A stretch of DNA of 64,000 bases from Ga0077536 sp943370145. Its GTDB lineage: Bacteria > Pseudomonadota > Gammaproteobacteria > Ga0077536. The notes below the pieces were generated by a model. That model was not told the DNA's origin. It searched no databases and saw only the letters and a program-made list of their open reading frames with translations. Location of the stretch: NCBI GenBank assembly GCA_943370145.1, contig CALRPY020000011.1, positions 1 to 64,000 on the forward strand, written 5' to 3'. Numbering within the stretch: the first letter of the stretch is position 1; each line of letters begins with the position of its first letter. The position numbers and the translations under genes are program-made. Below, one piece after another: positions 1 to 9,018 of the stretch.

Positions 1-81
1 CAGCGGCGCTACGTGACGCTGGAAACCCTGGCGAGCGTGGATGAGAATGCGCCGGTCAGGCTACCGGCGGTAGCCAACTGA
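1..81 (+). CDS. C-terminal end of an unidentified protein (cut by window edge)
   Basis: An open frame runs from the first base to a TGA at 79-81 and gives 26 residues ending in LPAVAN. Its codon use is GC-rich like the conjugation genes. The fragment is too short to place in a family, and there is no second line of evidence that it is translated. Confidence 0.3.
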   Translation, partial: QRRYVTLETLASVDENAPVRLPAVAN

Positions 82-489
82 CACACCGAAGGCCAACGAT
101 GACGGCTTCACGGTGACCGCGTTCTTACACCACTTCCCGGGACACAACCTGAATGCACAGCCGGACTGCCGCGGATGCCGGCTGAAAACCCCGATGAATC
201 CGACGCGAATTTCCGTGCACTGCCTTGCGCTGTCCAATTGTCCGCCGTTCTTTGGTTTCCGATACTTACCTCATCTGGCCGGGCGACAATCGCACCAAGG
301 CACCTGCAGCCGCTCTCATATTTAGGCTGTTGACGGAATGCCCGAATCGGACAATCAACAGAATTTATGTCACCGCCCGAAGTCGACATAGCCGGCGGCT
401 CCCGCTTGAAGCGTGGAGGTACCTACTGAGCAGCTTCAAAAACCCGTCAGCCGATAGACTCTGCACGCCGAAGTCGGGAGCGAGCCTGT

Positions 490-881
490 AACTGAGGTCG
501 CGCCCCGCTATGTACTGTCGGACGTCGGCTTGGTCAAGATCTGCGAAAAGCTGTTCATTCCGGTGCCGGGCAGGGGTTGCTGGGCCAAGGTAAATTCGCT
601 CCAGCGTCAGAAACGTGCTCTTCAAAACACGCCAAGAGCAGCCGCCGTTTATCGTGCCGAATGAGCTCGTCGACCCGATACCCGTGATACGCGCTACCTC
701 TGCCCGTTTACGACAGCGTGATGGCTGGAGCGATCCGTCGGGTGTACGCAGCGCACCCAAGGAGGTGCTCAACGTCCAAGTCAATCGAGACCGCCTCGAT
801 CGTACACTCAGACTCATCGACACTCTCTTGGAGGCGCTGCAGACCAACGGCTTTACTGCACGCGTGGACACCGAGCGCTGA
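490..881 (+). pseudogene. Frameshifted remnant of a small DNA-binding-like protein
   Basis: One frame reads SDVGLVKICEKLFIPVPGRG and then WAKV, which resembles the N-terminal part of a widespread hypothetical family with a SDVALAK...IP.PGRGYWAK signature found on mobile elements. The downstream part of that family (a stretch like VPNELVDPIPVIRATSARL and later LDRTLRLIDTLLEAL) is in another frame and ends at the TGA near 881. A frame change around 600-620 and the lack of a convincing start point to a broken gene. The family resemblance is from memory and should be searched. Confidence 0.45.
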
Positions 882-882
882 A

Positions 883-1063
883 TGATCAACAGCCGGTCGA
901 CCTGCTTCACCGCGTGCTTGGGCGTGAGACCTTGTGCATGCGCCAAGCCTTGGCCAATTGCATGCACCGCCAGCGATGCGCTGGTGGTGACATCAAGCGT
1001 CGCGTTCGCCAGCGAGAAAGCCCGCTTGGCATGCTCTTCGCTCTCGAACAACTCGTTGAGCAA
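883..1063 (-). pseudogene. N-terminal remnant of an IS4-family-like transposase
   Basis: The minus-strand translation contains KRAFSLANATLDV, SASLAVHAIGQ and TPKHAVKQVDRLL, a run I recognise as typical of the N-terminal region of IS4-group transposases. The DDE catalytic part does not follow in any frame: downstream it reads as low-complexity arginine/serine shadow sequence. This looks like a transposase stump, consistent with the decayed state of the first kilobase. Confidence 0.45.
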
Positions 1064-1332
1064 AAGAGCAATTTCAGAACGCACCAAGCGCGTGAGCCTT
1101 GGCCACCAAATGCCCTCCGCCGTTGTTCGACGGAGCATGATCCTCACTGATGGACCCGCCAACACATCAACCAGAAGAATCGAAAAGAGGGGATCGCTGA
1201 GCGCCGGGCTATGTATCTTGAGCGCTCGAATAATTCCCTATGCAGAGACTTAGGGGGGCCTCCCGCATTGTTCAATAGACCCGTTCTTCTTGGTCAACGC
1301 TCCATTTTCCGCCATCGCTACGTAAATAGAAT

Positions 1333-1521
1333 TTATATCCTAATTTGAAACTCGTATTCTTTTCTAACGTCGCCGCTGACCAAGCCGTCCTCTACCGCGC
1401 TATTCCACGCTTCTTCATAAGTCTCAGAATCGTTCGTTTGATAGTTCAATGAACTGACACTGACCATGACCTCTGCAGCTACTTTCCCGGTTTTCTCACA
1501 AATAATTGTCACTTTTTTCAT
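1333..1521 (-). CDS. Small hypothetical protein
   Basis: The 62-residue product starts at an ATG with an AGGAG ribosome site a few bases upstream (MKKVTIICEKTG...). It is rich in Lys, Glu and Val with no membrane segment or signal peptide, so it is probably a small cytoplasmic protein. It begins 2 bp after the stop of the membrane-protein gene just upstream on the same strand, so the two form one transcription unit. Base composition is clearly more AT-rich than the conjugation genes, which suggests a separate origin. I do not recognise the family. Confidence 0.5.
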   Translation of the reverse strand: MKKVTIICEKTGKVAAEVMVSVSSLNYQTNDSETYEEAWNSAVEDGLVSGDVRKEYEFQIRI

Positions 1522-1523
1522 AT

Positions 1524-1760
1524 TCACTCCTTGAACATAAAAAATATGATCGCGCCAGCGATCAGAACACCAATCCACTGAACAAGAAGTGTGGGTACGT
1601 TTATTACCGCGCGAGAAGGCAAGTCGAAAATGAATTCATAGCCAGAAAAGACTCTGCCAGCATAGCTTCCACCGAGTTTTTCGATGTATGGCGGATACAG
1701 CAGCATTGCCAATATAACTACGGCAACAGTTATAAGAATCTTCTTCTGCCTCTCGTTCAT
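1524..1760 (-). CDS. Small two-helix membrane protein
   Basis: The 78-residue product has two hydrophobic segments, about residues 8-25 (ILITVAVVILAMLLYPP) and 57-74 (TLLVQWIGVLIAGAIIF), joined by a polar loop. The start ATG follows a purine-rich GAGATGGA stretch. It is the first gene of a two-gene AT-rich islet with the small protein at 1333-1521. Nothing in the sequence fixes the function. A role with its partner (for example immunity or a membrane-directed effector) is only a guess from size and arrangement. Confidence 0.5.
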   Translation of the reverse strand: MNERQKKILITVAVVILAMLLYPPYIEKLGGSYAGRVFSGYEFIFDLPSRAVINVPTLLVQWIGVLIAGAIIFFMFKE

Positions 1761-2030
1761 ATTTCCATCTCTTTTTTGTTTGCTATAAATGGGAGTAAAA
1801 CTTAAATAGTTTCATTTAATTGAGAGAATATTATTGTTGCGATATCTAAATTTTCCGTAGCCACCAAAAAGAACGCCGTTCTCTAGCAACATCGTGTTTT
1901 GCGAGAGAATCTGAAAACGTCACGCCCGCTATCGCTCACTGCTAAGATTTTCTGCAACGTTAGTGGCGCCGTTAAATAGCTCCAAAACGATCACCACGGC
2001 CGTTGCTTGTCGAGAAACTTTATTTGAGGC

Positions 2031-3635
2031 TCAGTACTGACCCTGCAATTTCAATAATTTCTCTACATAGACGCGCTTTCCAGTAGTAATGGCTTTCCAG
2101 TAAAGCTCTCTCGCTTCCCAAAAGTGCTTTGACGCCATGTGCTTATACGGACTCCAATCGTCCCCGCCTTTTAATTTCCAATCCATATTTTCGTCGTACA
2201 ACTCAGCAGATTTGATTAGATGCTCAAGCATCTTTGAATAACTTTGCTCTACCCCAAATCCGCCGAAGTAATGTAACGCAAGATTGGAGTGAGCTTCGGA
2301 ATGCCCTTTGGTAGCACCTCTAGTATTCCAATAGAAGGACTTTGAGAAATTTTTTGGAATTTCAGGGGAAAATTCTCCAGTGAAATGTGACCACGCTAGG
2401 GTTACTTCAGCCATACCTCCCTCAAGCCCATTCGACACAGCCGATTCCATCAGACGTAGCGCTTCCTTCGCGTTTATGCCGACATCAGAGTCCAAATACA
2501 ATCTGCCAGCTTCATATTGGGCAGTTGCATTCCCTTTAGACGCCGCGAGGCTGAACCACTTCAGCGCAGTCTTTTTGTCTACGGGAACACCATCCCCCGT
2601 GGCATAAAAATGACCAAGAGCTACCTGGGCTTGCTGACTTTCCTGCTCAGCAGCAAGATTGAACCACTTCAGCGCCGCCTTTTTGTCTTCAGGAACACCG
2701 GCGCCGCGGGCGTAAATCCATCCGAGTTCATTTTGGGCTTCAGCGAGTCCTTGCTCTGCGGCCAGAGTGAACCATTTCAGCGCCGCCTTTTTGTCTTCAG
2801 GAACACCGGCGCCACGGGCGTAAATCCATCCGAGTTCATTTTGGGCTTCAGCGAGTCCTTGCTCTGCGGCCAGGGTGAACCATCTCAGCGCCGCCTTTTT
2901 GTCTTCAGGAACACCATCTCCATAATCGTACATCGCCCCGAGATAAAGCTGTCCTAGCGGGTCACCCTGTTTCGCGGCCACGGTGAACCATTTCAGCGCT
3001 GCCTTTTTGTCCTCAGGCACACCACGTCCGCTCGCATACATCCATCCGAGATGAGTCTGTGACCGAGGATGTCCCTGCTCTGCGGCCAGAGTTAACCATT
3101 TCAGCGCCGCCTCTGCGTCCTCAGGAAAGCCGCCTCCCTCGGCGTACATTCGTCCGAGTAACATCTGAGCTTCAGGATATCCTTGCTCTGCGGCGAGAGT
3201 GAGCCACTTCTGAGCCGCACTTTTGTCCCCGGGAGCACCATCGCCGCTGTCGTACATCAGCCCCAAAGCCGTCTGCGCTTCGGGGTGTCCTTGCTCTGCA
3301 GCCAGGGTGAACCACTTTAGAGCCTTCTTTTTGTCCTTATTGACACCGCGTCCCACGGAGTACATCCAGCCAAGTTTGTTTTGGGCTTCAGGATGCCCTT
3401 GATCAGCTGCATGCCGAAACCATTTCACTGATTCCTTCTCGTTCACAGAAACTCCGAGACCGAGAGCATAAATCCGGCCAAGCTCATGTTGAGCTTCTGG
3501 GTCGCCTTGCTCAGCGAGCTCTCGCAGCACATCCGGATCCGATTTCTCAGCTAGCGCCAGAGGAATCATCGCTGCCAGAATTGCTACTAGGAGCGCGTGC
3601 TTAATGGTTTTCACATAAGTCGCTTTTTTAGCCAT
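2031..3635 (-). CDS. Exported Sel1-repeat (SLR/TPR-like) protein
   Basis: The 534-residue product starts with a signal peptide (hydrophobic core ALLVAILAAMIPLALA, cleavage near residue 29). About ten 36-residue Sel1-like repeats follow, each close to EQGxPEAQxxLGxMYxxGxGV followed by DKKAALKWFxLAA. Sel1 repeats form alpha-solenoids that mediate protein-protein contacts. In gammaproteobacteria they occur in exported scaffolds, virulence proteins and some beta-lactamase-like proteins. Two adjacent repeats (GLAEAQNELGWIYARGAGV) are identical in protein and almost identical in DNA, so the array has expanded recently. The last 130 residues are non-repetitive. The gene stands alone, with a divergent small reading frame upstream. 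Partner and role are unknown. Confidence 0.85.
   Translation of the reverse strand: MAKKATYVKTIKHALLVAILAAMIPLALAEKSDPDVLRELAEQGDPEAQHELGRIYALGLGVSVNEKESVKWFRHAADQGHPEAQNKLGWMYSVGRGVNKDKKKALKWFTLAAEQGHPEAQTALGLMYDSGDGAPGDKSAAQKWLTLAAEQGYPEAQMLLGRMYAEGGGFPEDAEAALKWLTLAAEQGHPRSQTHLGWMYASGRGVPEDKKAALKWFTVAAKQGDPLGQLYLGAMYDYGDGVPEDKKAALRWFTLAAEQGLAEAQNELGWIYARGAGVPEDKKAALKWFTLAAEQGLAEAQNELGWIYARGAGVPEDKKAALKWFNLAAEQESQQAQVALGHFYATGDGVPVDKKTALKWFSLAASKGNATAQYEAGRLYLDSDVGINAKEALRLMESAVSNGLEGGMAEVTLAWSHFTGEFSPEIPKNFSKSFYWNTRGATKGHSEAHSNLALHYFGGFGVEQSYSKMLEHLIKSAELYDENMDWKLKGGDDWSPYKHMASKHFWEARELYWKAITTGKRVYVEKLLKLQGQY
2640..3100 (-). repeat. In-gene tandem repeat of 108 bp units
   Basis: Several 108-bp units (36 codons) repeat head to tail inside the Sel1 gene. 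The two units lying about 2650-2870 are nearly identical, differing at only a few bases, while flanking units are more diverged. This is typical of unequal exchange that changes repeat number. Confidence 0.75.
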
Positions 3636-3665
3636 CTGCTTTTATTTTCCTAACAGGAGAGAACC

Positions 3666-3896
3666 ATGTCCTCGTCCGGAAGACTCCAAAGCCATCTTAC
3701 TTTTGCGTCCGCTTCTAATCTGAGTAAAAAAGGATTTATTCGAGAATTTTCGATACGCCCACGCCAACAGATGCCTGACGATTTTCGCATTAGTGTCGAC
3801 ATCTTGGGTAAAAAAAACCCGACCAAGGACTGGTCCGCAACGGTCACGGTCCTACCAGTCGAAATCGACCCGCTTCGGGAAATGAATATTCGTTAG
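3666..3896 (+). CDS. Small hypothetical protein, divergent from the Sel1 gene
   Basis: The 76-residue product has an AGGAG ribosome site 6 bp before its ATG, which is the main support. The sequence (SNLSKKGFIREFSIRPR, then DFRISVDILGKKNP) has no signal peptide or membrane segment and ends at a TAG. Composition is intermediate between the AT-rich islet and the element backbone. Family unknown. It could be spurious, since the region is otherwise decayed. Confidence 0.35.
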   Translation: MSSSGRLQSHLTFASASNLSKKGFIREFSIRPRQQMPDDFRISVDILGKKNPTKDWSATVTVLPVEIDPLREMNIR

Positions 3897-4125
3897 ACAT
3901 TTTTCTCGATACTGATCCATACGGCTGTCGTCGCTCGGGTGCGTCTATGCCAGCTAGCCGCACTTTTTCTTGACGGCGGTCCTCCGAGAGCAGCGTCAAT
4001 GTGTCGCCGTCGGTAATGCCTACGACGCGGCCGATAAAAACGGCCGTTCCGACAGTAACCGGTAGCAACGCAATGACACATGCAAATATCATCGAAGTTA
4101 GTGATGCGGAAAACCGCCGATTCAT
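3844..4125 (-). pseudogene. Truncated thermonuclease (SNase-like) gene
   Basis: After a signal-peptide-like start (MNRRFSASLTSMIFACVIAL) the translation shows the opening of a staphylococcal-nuclease fold: GRVVGITDGDTLTLL, then VRLAGIDAPERRQPYG. That includes the DGDT calcium-site motif and the first catalytic Arg region. The family normally continues for another 80-100 residues with a second Arg and an E/R catalytic set. Here it runs into unrelated sequence and stops after about 25 residues. The gene is therefore a fragment without a complete active site. Start chosen at the ATG before the signal peptide; an upstream ATG is also open. Confidence 0.5.
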
Positions 4126-4323
4126 ATCGGTCTTTGATCTGATCGGGGCAGTTTCACGCGGCTTCAGACGCTCGATGCCACTCGCGCTCACAGGACGGTA
4201 TCTCGCCCCGTCCGCTTCAGCGTTGACATCTATGTCCTGGCAAAGAAACCAATGTGAAAATCGGCATTCACGATGCGGACAGGCTTTTGATGGAGGTCGC
4301 GCGATTTTTTCCTCGCTTGATAC

Positions 4324-4707
4324 TCAGCAACACTGAGGCGCGGTAATGCTACCGGTCTCGACCCGCAAGAAATTCCGCAATGTGATTGCAATAGCGGCCT
4401 GTCCAATCGGATATATCACCGTAACGATTGCCGATGTCACGGCGAGCGAGTCCGGAATCAAGTACTGGAAACCAGATTCCATAAACGCAAGGGCATATAC
4501 CAGCGCACAGACTGGGTACGCCCAGACAAGCAAAGCGAGACCCAACGATCTGCAGGCTCGACTTACGGGCCACGTCAGGAACAAGCCTTTCAAAAACAAG
4601 GCACCTGCCAAGCATCCGGTAAGTCCGAGAAGTGACGATACGATTTGCGGCAGGTCAAGAAGGATTGAGAGCCAATACAATGCCGCATTAGCTGCGATGA
4701 GTGTCAT
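4324..4707 (-). CDS. Hypothetical inner-membrane protein
   Basis: The frame encodes about 127 residues with four hydrophobic segments (for example YWLSILLDLPQIVSSLLGL, LGLALLVWAYPVCALVYAL and AIVTVIYPIGQAAIAI). I chose the internal ATG that begins MTLIAANAALYW, because the longer frame upstream has an unusual Arg/Ser-rich composition with no features. No family is recognised. It lies between decayed genes and the coupling module and may itself be a relic. Confidence 0.35.
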   Translation of the reverse strand: MTLIAANAALYWLSILLDLPQIVSSLLGLTGCLAGALFLKGLFLTWPVSRACRSLGLALLVWAYPVCALVYALAFMESGFQYLIPDSLAVTSAIVTVIYPIGQAAIAITLRNFLRVETGSITAPQCC

Positions 4708-5224
4708 ATTCGAACTTGCCTTTCTGTCTATTTCGGTTGAATCTCGCCAACCCTCGCTTAGCTCACGCACTGCAATGCGCGTTTCATTGGCTGCGCGCTT
4801 GGCACCAGCGCTCCGCACATGAGACGCGTGACCTGATGGGCTTGCAGCAAGCACACCTGTCCACGCCGGCAGTTTGAGAATTTGCCGACCCAGACGCTCC
4901 CCCACAGTCCAGCGCATCGGCGTCTTTGTCCGCAGGTGTCGTCTCTACGCACCAGTTCGAACCAGCTAGCGGGCGCGGACCCCGAAAGCGCAGCGGCCAT
5001 TGCTTTGGCTGGATAACAGAGAGAATCTTGGTCTCACATCCCCCGCCAGTCCCGTAGTCAGGGCTTGACGCTACCCGTTCCCAGAACACCTGGACTGGGA
5101 ATTAGGGAGACGTGCTTGCGAGAGAGCCTGCCCTTTCCCACCTATGGTCCGCCGATTGCCCTGGAAGCTAAATTAGCGTTTTCGGCCAGACAAGCCAACG
5201 CCCGGCGCAAAGCCTGGACGGCAT
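4708..5224. other. Gene-free stretch before the coupling module
   Basis: No reading frame on either strand shows a ribosome site or recognisable motif. The composition is mixed. It separates the decayed accessory edge from the DUF4400/TraD/relaxase genes. Confidence 0.4.
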
Positions 5225-5938
5225 TCAGATGGCCTTCTTGTAGAAGGACCACCGGGCCGCCGGCAGAACAGCGGCCAAGGTTGCAAAGCCGGCTCCGCAC
5301 GGCACCCAGGCCAGCCGGGTTGGCCACAAAATCAGGACCGCGCTTCCCAGCATGAGCGTCACAAGTTGGCCATATTTGGCGCGGTGATAGAGGTAGGCTG
5401 ACTCACGCGATGCCCTCGCACGACGGGCAGCCCGGCGGCTTAGTCCCTCGAGCACACCAACCAGTTGCAGCAGGGCAATCAGCGGGATGAACCGGGCCAG
5501 GATGCTGGCACGCAGACCGACGAGTTGTGTGCCCAGCATGAGGGTTTCCAGTGCCTCGTGGCGTGCAACCCACGCTGCCCGAACGACAGTGTTCGGAATG
5601 GATAGCCTCTGTGGTTCGGCGAATCGGTACCCCATTTCAAGGAGACCGGTGACTTCGAAAAGAAGACCAAAAATGCCGTTTGCCGCGCGTGGAAGCATCG
5701 AGGGTTCGCCGCCCTGGCGCGCAACGATTGCGACTCCGACCGCCAGTTCCTCGGCCAGCAAGTACCTGAGTCCCCCGACCCGGTTTGGCCAGAAATGGGC
5801 CACACAAAGCAGGTCCACCGCCCAAGCCACCAACAGCAGGCCGACGAGAGTCAAAGCCAGTCCCAGGACCAACTTCACGGGTGCGAGGAGCACCCGAGCG
5901 ACCGCCCCCTCAGTCAATCCACGATCAACCGACGCCAT
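5225..5938 (-). CDS. ICE membrane protein, DUF4400 / TIGR03747 (PFL_4697) type
   Basis: The 237-residue product has hydrophobic segments at roughly residues 16-45, 143-165 and 195-230, with an Arg-rich loop RRAARRARASRES. Genes of this kind sit next to traD in SXT-like and PFGI-1-like elements, and this one begins 12 bp after the end of traD on the same strand. The family is annotated only as an integrating conjugative element membrane protein. It probably works at the inner membrane with the coupling protein. Assignment rests on topology, length (family about 230-250 aa) and position. Confidence 0.7.
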   Translation of the reverse strand: MASVDRGLTEGAVARVLLAPVKLVLGLALTLVGLLLVAWAVDLLCVAHFWPNRVGGLRYLLAEELAVGVAIVARQGGEPSMLPRAANGIFGLLFEVTGLLEMGYRFAEPQRLSIPNTVVRAAWVARHEALETLMLGTQLVGLRASILARFIPLIALLQLVGVLEGLSRRAARRARASRESAYLYHRAKYGQLVTLMLGSAVLILWPTRLAWVPCGAGFATLAAVLPAARWSFYKKAI

Positions 5939-5950
5939 CGGTCCCCCTGC

Positions 5951-7936
5951 TCAGGCCGCCATGTTCGACCCGGATTGGGAGACCCAAGGGCCATCGAGGC
6001 GGATTCGGACAGTGTCCCCTATCTCCTCCAGCGAGCTCGGCATCACGGGATCGTCGGCTGAACCAGGAAGAGGTATCCGGATTTTGTGCAGCTGCCCGCC
6101 GTGCAGCAGAGCAAAGGCCTGGCCCTTGGGCAGCTGCACCAGATCGGTGGGCTCCAGCATGGGAATACTTTCGACCGAGATCCTGTCTTCGTTCCGGCTC
6201 GCGAAGTCCGTAAATTCTCCCAGATCGCTGGTATCGGAGACCGATGACGAAGCCACTGTGTACATCACGTGGACCTGTTGGAGCTGCGCGGTCAGCAACT
6301 CCGCGGTAGACAGTTCCTTCACCCGGAGCATGATGAGGGTGTTGAAGTTGCCGGCGATCTGGCCGGCCTTTGGCCGCGAGCCTGTCCGAGCCTCCACGTC
6401 CGACCAGGTCTGTGTATAGGCCGTAACCTGGAAGCCGGCACCGCCGGCCTTGTTGAGCAGCGGAATGAACTCGTCACCTATCAGTTCGTTGAACTCGTCG
6501 GCATGAATCGCAATCCGTCGCGGCTTGATTTCACCGGGCAGGCCCCGCCCTGATCCGTACTTGTAGAGGCTGCCGGCCATGCTGGTCAGATCCGCGAACA
6601 TCGAGTTGCCGACGGCCGAGGCCACCTCGTAGTCGGACAGCGCGTCCAGGCCCACGTAGACGATCCCACCGACGTTGATCACCGTCTGCCAGTCGAAGAC
6701 CGGCCGCCAGTCGCCGTCGGCGTCCACGGCCGGGGACAAGAGCGCCGCGGTGCGCCCGGTCGTGAGTTTCTCCATGAGCGGTAGCAGTGAGGCCACCAGC
6801 TTGTCGAAGTGGCTCTTCTCGTAGTTGAGGGTCGATGCCAGCGCGTGCGCGATGGGGTCATAGAGCCGCCGTCGCCGGGCATACTCCACCAGGCTCACGG
6901 CCCGCGCCCCGCGTGACTGCAGGCCCTTGTCCAGGCTCTTCTTGTCGATGGGTTGGCGCTCGAGTTCTTCGCGCCAGCCGGCGGCCGTGGGCTCCCGGTC
7001 CAGCCACTGCTCGAAGTAGTCCACCAGCAGCGGTTCGATGTCGGACGCATGCCGGTTGATGGCCGCGTAATCCGGCGTGCGGCCTAAGGCCACCAAGGCG
7101 CGGGCCATCACGTTGACGAATCGCCAGACAAACTCCTTGAAGGCGGCCGACTGGCCCTCGGAGGGCAGTTGGCCCGCGATCCGCGTCGCCACCTCGGTGA
7201 TCCGCGAGAAGCTTCCCACCGGGTTGTACCGCGCCGAGATCTCCGGGTGGCCGAGGTGGAACATGAAGAACGCATCGCCCCGCCCTGCCCGCTCCGCCTC
7301 GGCGTAGACACGTCGCAGCAGGTCGACGTCCCCCTTGGGGTCGAAGACGATCACTACCTCGCCGCGTCTTATGTCCTGGGCAATCAGCAGCTCCGCCAGA
7401 CGGGTCTTGCCGACCCGGGTCGTGCCCAGCACCAGGGTGTGACCGACCCGCTCCGACAGATCCATCCAGATGTCGGTCTCGTCGGGCTCGACGCCGTGCA
7501 GCGCCGGATCTCCGCCGAGGCCGGCAGGTGCCGCTTCGGTCTTCAAGAGACGGTCCAGGCGCCCTGACCACCACGGCGGCTCGAGCAGCGGCTGGTTGGC
7601 CGGTTGCCGGGCCTCGAAGAGTCGCTGGGTATGGCGCTGGTCCCAGCGGAAACCCCGACCCAGATAAAGCCGTTCCTTCGACCAGGGGATGTCGCTGCTG
7701 GACATCTCGAAGCGGCGGAGTCGACGCAGGTTGCGACGATACGCCAGCACGTCGAAGCCCTGCCGCCCTCGCCACGCAGCATGCGTGAGCAGTGCCCCGC
7801 CAAGCATCCACTGCCAGGGCGTCTCGAGCACGAAGAGATCGGGCGCGGCGGTCACGCATACCGCCGCGCCAAATGAAGCGCCGGCGGCCCAGAGTTCGTA
7901 GGCTCCGCGCAAACGCGCCTCGAGGGGCGCGTTCAC
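5951..7936 (-). CDS. traD: Type IV coupling protein TraD (SXT/TOL subfamily)
   Basis: The 661-residue hexameric ATPase class couples the relaxase-DNA complex to the secretion channel at the inner membrane. A Walker A motif, GTTRVGKT, lies near residues 170-178, followed by VVIVFDPKGD and a Walker B IAIHADEFNEL near 472-482. An N-terminal hydrophobic pair is visible around residues 15-45. The GTG start at 7936 overlaps the relaxase stop by 4 bp (GTGA), so translation is probably coupled. An upstream frame extension is ignored for that reason. Length and order (relaxase, TraD, DUF4400) match SXT-type elements. The C-terminal acidic tail that binds TraM in F TraD is absent, as is usual for this subfamily. 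Confidence 0.9.
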   Translation of the reverse strand: MNAPLEARLRGAYELWAAGASFGAAVCVTAAPDLFVLETPWQWMLGGALLTHAAWRGRQGFDVLAYRRNLRRLRRFEMSSSDIPWSKERLYLGRGFRWDQRHTQRLFEARQPANQPLLEPPWWSGRLDRLLKTEAAPAGLGGDPALHGVEPDETDIWMDLSERVGHTLVLGTTRVGKTRLAELLIAQDIRRGEVVIVFDPKGDVDLLRRVYAEAERAGRGDAFFMFHLGHPEISARYNPVGSFSRITEVATRIAGQLPSEGQSAAFKEFVWRFVNVMARALVALGRTPDYAAINRHASDIEPLLVDYFEQWLDREPTAAGWREELERQPIDKKSLDKGLQSRGARAVSLVEYARRRRLYDPIAHALASTLNYEKSHFDKLVASLLPLMEKLTTGRTAALLSPAVDADGDWRPVFDWQTVINVGGIVYVGLDALSDYEVASAVGNSMFADLTSMAGSLYKYGSGRGLPGEIKPRRIAIHADEFNELIGDEFIPLLNKAGGAGFQVTAYTQTWSDVEARTGSRPKAGQIAGNFNTLIMLRVKELSTAELLTAQLQQVHVMYTVASSSVSDTSDLGEFTDFASRNEDRISVESIPMLEPTDLVQLPKGQAFALLHGGQLHKIRIPLPGSADDPVMPSSLEEIGDTVRIRLDGPWVSQSGSNMAA

Positions 7937-9018
7937 GCCTTCTTGCCCGGCGAGTTCTCGAATCGGGCCAGCGCGACATTTATCGGCCGGTCCGGATCCA
8001 GCAGCCGATTGGGGTCCGTTACCACAATCCCATGCAGGGGACGGCGGCCGCTCTCGGCTCCGCGCCACGCATAGCCGTGAAAGTTTCCTCCGCTGTCGGC
8101 CGCCAGCAAGCCGCTGGCCTTGAAGACTACGCGCTGCAGTTCCTTCAGCGCGTCTGCCGAAATCGCGCCTCTCCCGCTAGCAGCCAGGAACGAGCGGAAG
8201 ATCCCCGGCGATACCAGCAGGAGCCCCTCCGGCACACGGTGGACGAGCGAGTTGGGACCGTTGACGTTGATGGACCCGGCCGCGAACCCGTTCTTCAGCC
8301 AGATGAAGAACTCGCCCGCCGATCCGGGCGGCCATGCCACCTGCGGGCTGCCGACACCCCTTGGTTCTCCGGATCCGGATCGCGCTTCCGCCCCAGGCGA
8401 CTCATCGGATTCAAGAGGGACCGCCGCACTGTTTGCAGTTCCGCTTACGGGCCCGGTTCTAATAATTTCAGATCCGCTGCCGCCCATCGCGGCGCAGACG
8501 ATTTCGGCAATCGGATTCGGGCGCCGGTGCTCGCCCTTGACCGTAGCGAGCAGCAGCCGGTGCAGAAACGGATCCTCCGCCAGCCAGTGCTTCACCAGTT
8601 CGGGCAGGGCCTCGTCGAGCTGGCGGGCCGCAAGTTCAGCATCATGCTCGGACAGGTCATGAAGCAAGGCCGCGGCGACTACCGCGAACGTCCAGCGGTG
8701 CGCGAGCGCCCCCAACTCCTCCGGCGCCGCATTCGGCGGCAGGATGCGCTGACGCCGCAGATCGAGCGCGCGCAGGACGCGGACCAACGCACGCAACAGT
8801 TCTGCGTTGGTTTCACCCCCATGCTCTCCGGTCGGGTCGACGGGCGAGTCGCAGTGCGTCGCCCACCGTTCGATCAGCGGCCGCACGGCGAGTGCAAAGG
8901 CCTCTTCCGGAAACCCCATCCGGATCCTGATCAGCGACAGAATCCGTCGTCCCTCGTCGGAACTCAGGAACTCGGCGGACGGGCGGGTGGCATCAGACGT
9001 GGTATCGGCATGCATCAT
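7933..9018 (-). CDS. traI: MobH-family relaxase, short form (TraI_2 + TraI_2_C)
   Basis: The 361-residue product has two parts. Residues 1-185 look like the TraI_2 domain of MobH relaxases, with ALLHDLSEH (HD dyad near residue 120) and the segment RILPPNAAPEEL. Residues 215-361 match the TraI_2_C domain (EFFIWLKNGFAAGSINVN, VHRVPEGLLLVSPGIF, then a short winged-helix-like end). Relaxases nick oriT and lead the strand into the recipient. Typical MobH proteins are longer (often 500-700 aa or more) and carry an HHH-type motif before the HD. Here the matching place reads GEHGGETNAELLRA, so that motif is not seen. It may be a divergent active form or a degenerate one. It heads the minus-strand operon with traD. 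Confidence 0.7.
   Translation of the reverse strand: MMHADTTSDATRPSAEFLSSDEGRRILSLIRIRMGFPEEAFALAVRPLIERWATHCDSPVDPTGEHGGETNAELLRALVRVLRALDLRRQRILPPNAAPEELGALAHRWTFAVVAAALLHDLSEHDAELAARQLDEALPELVKHWLAEDPFLHRLLLATVKGEHRRPNPIAEIVCAAMGGSGSEIIRTGPVSGTANSAAVPLESDESPGAEARSGSGEPRGVGSPQVAWPPGSAGEFFIWLKNGFAAGSINVNGPNSLVHRVPEGLLLVSPGIFRSFLAASGRGAISADALKELQRVVFKASGLLAADSGGNFHGYAWRGAESGRRPLHGIVVTDPNRLLDPDRPINVALARFENSPGKKA

Noticed and set aside
365..1165. Long minus-strand frame of 266 codons
   Set aside because: Only about 60 codons (883-1063) resemble a transposase. The rest is Arg/Ser-rich shadow sequence with no motif, so I kept only the fragment as a pseudogene.
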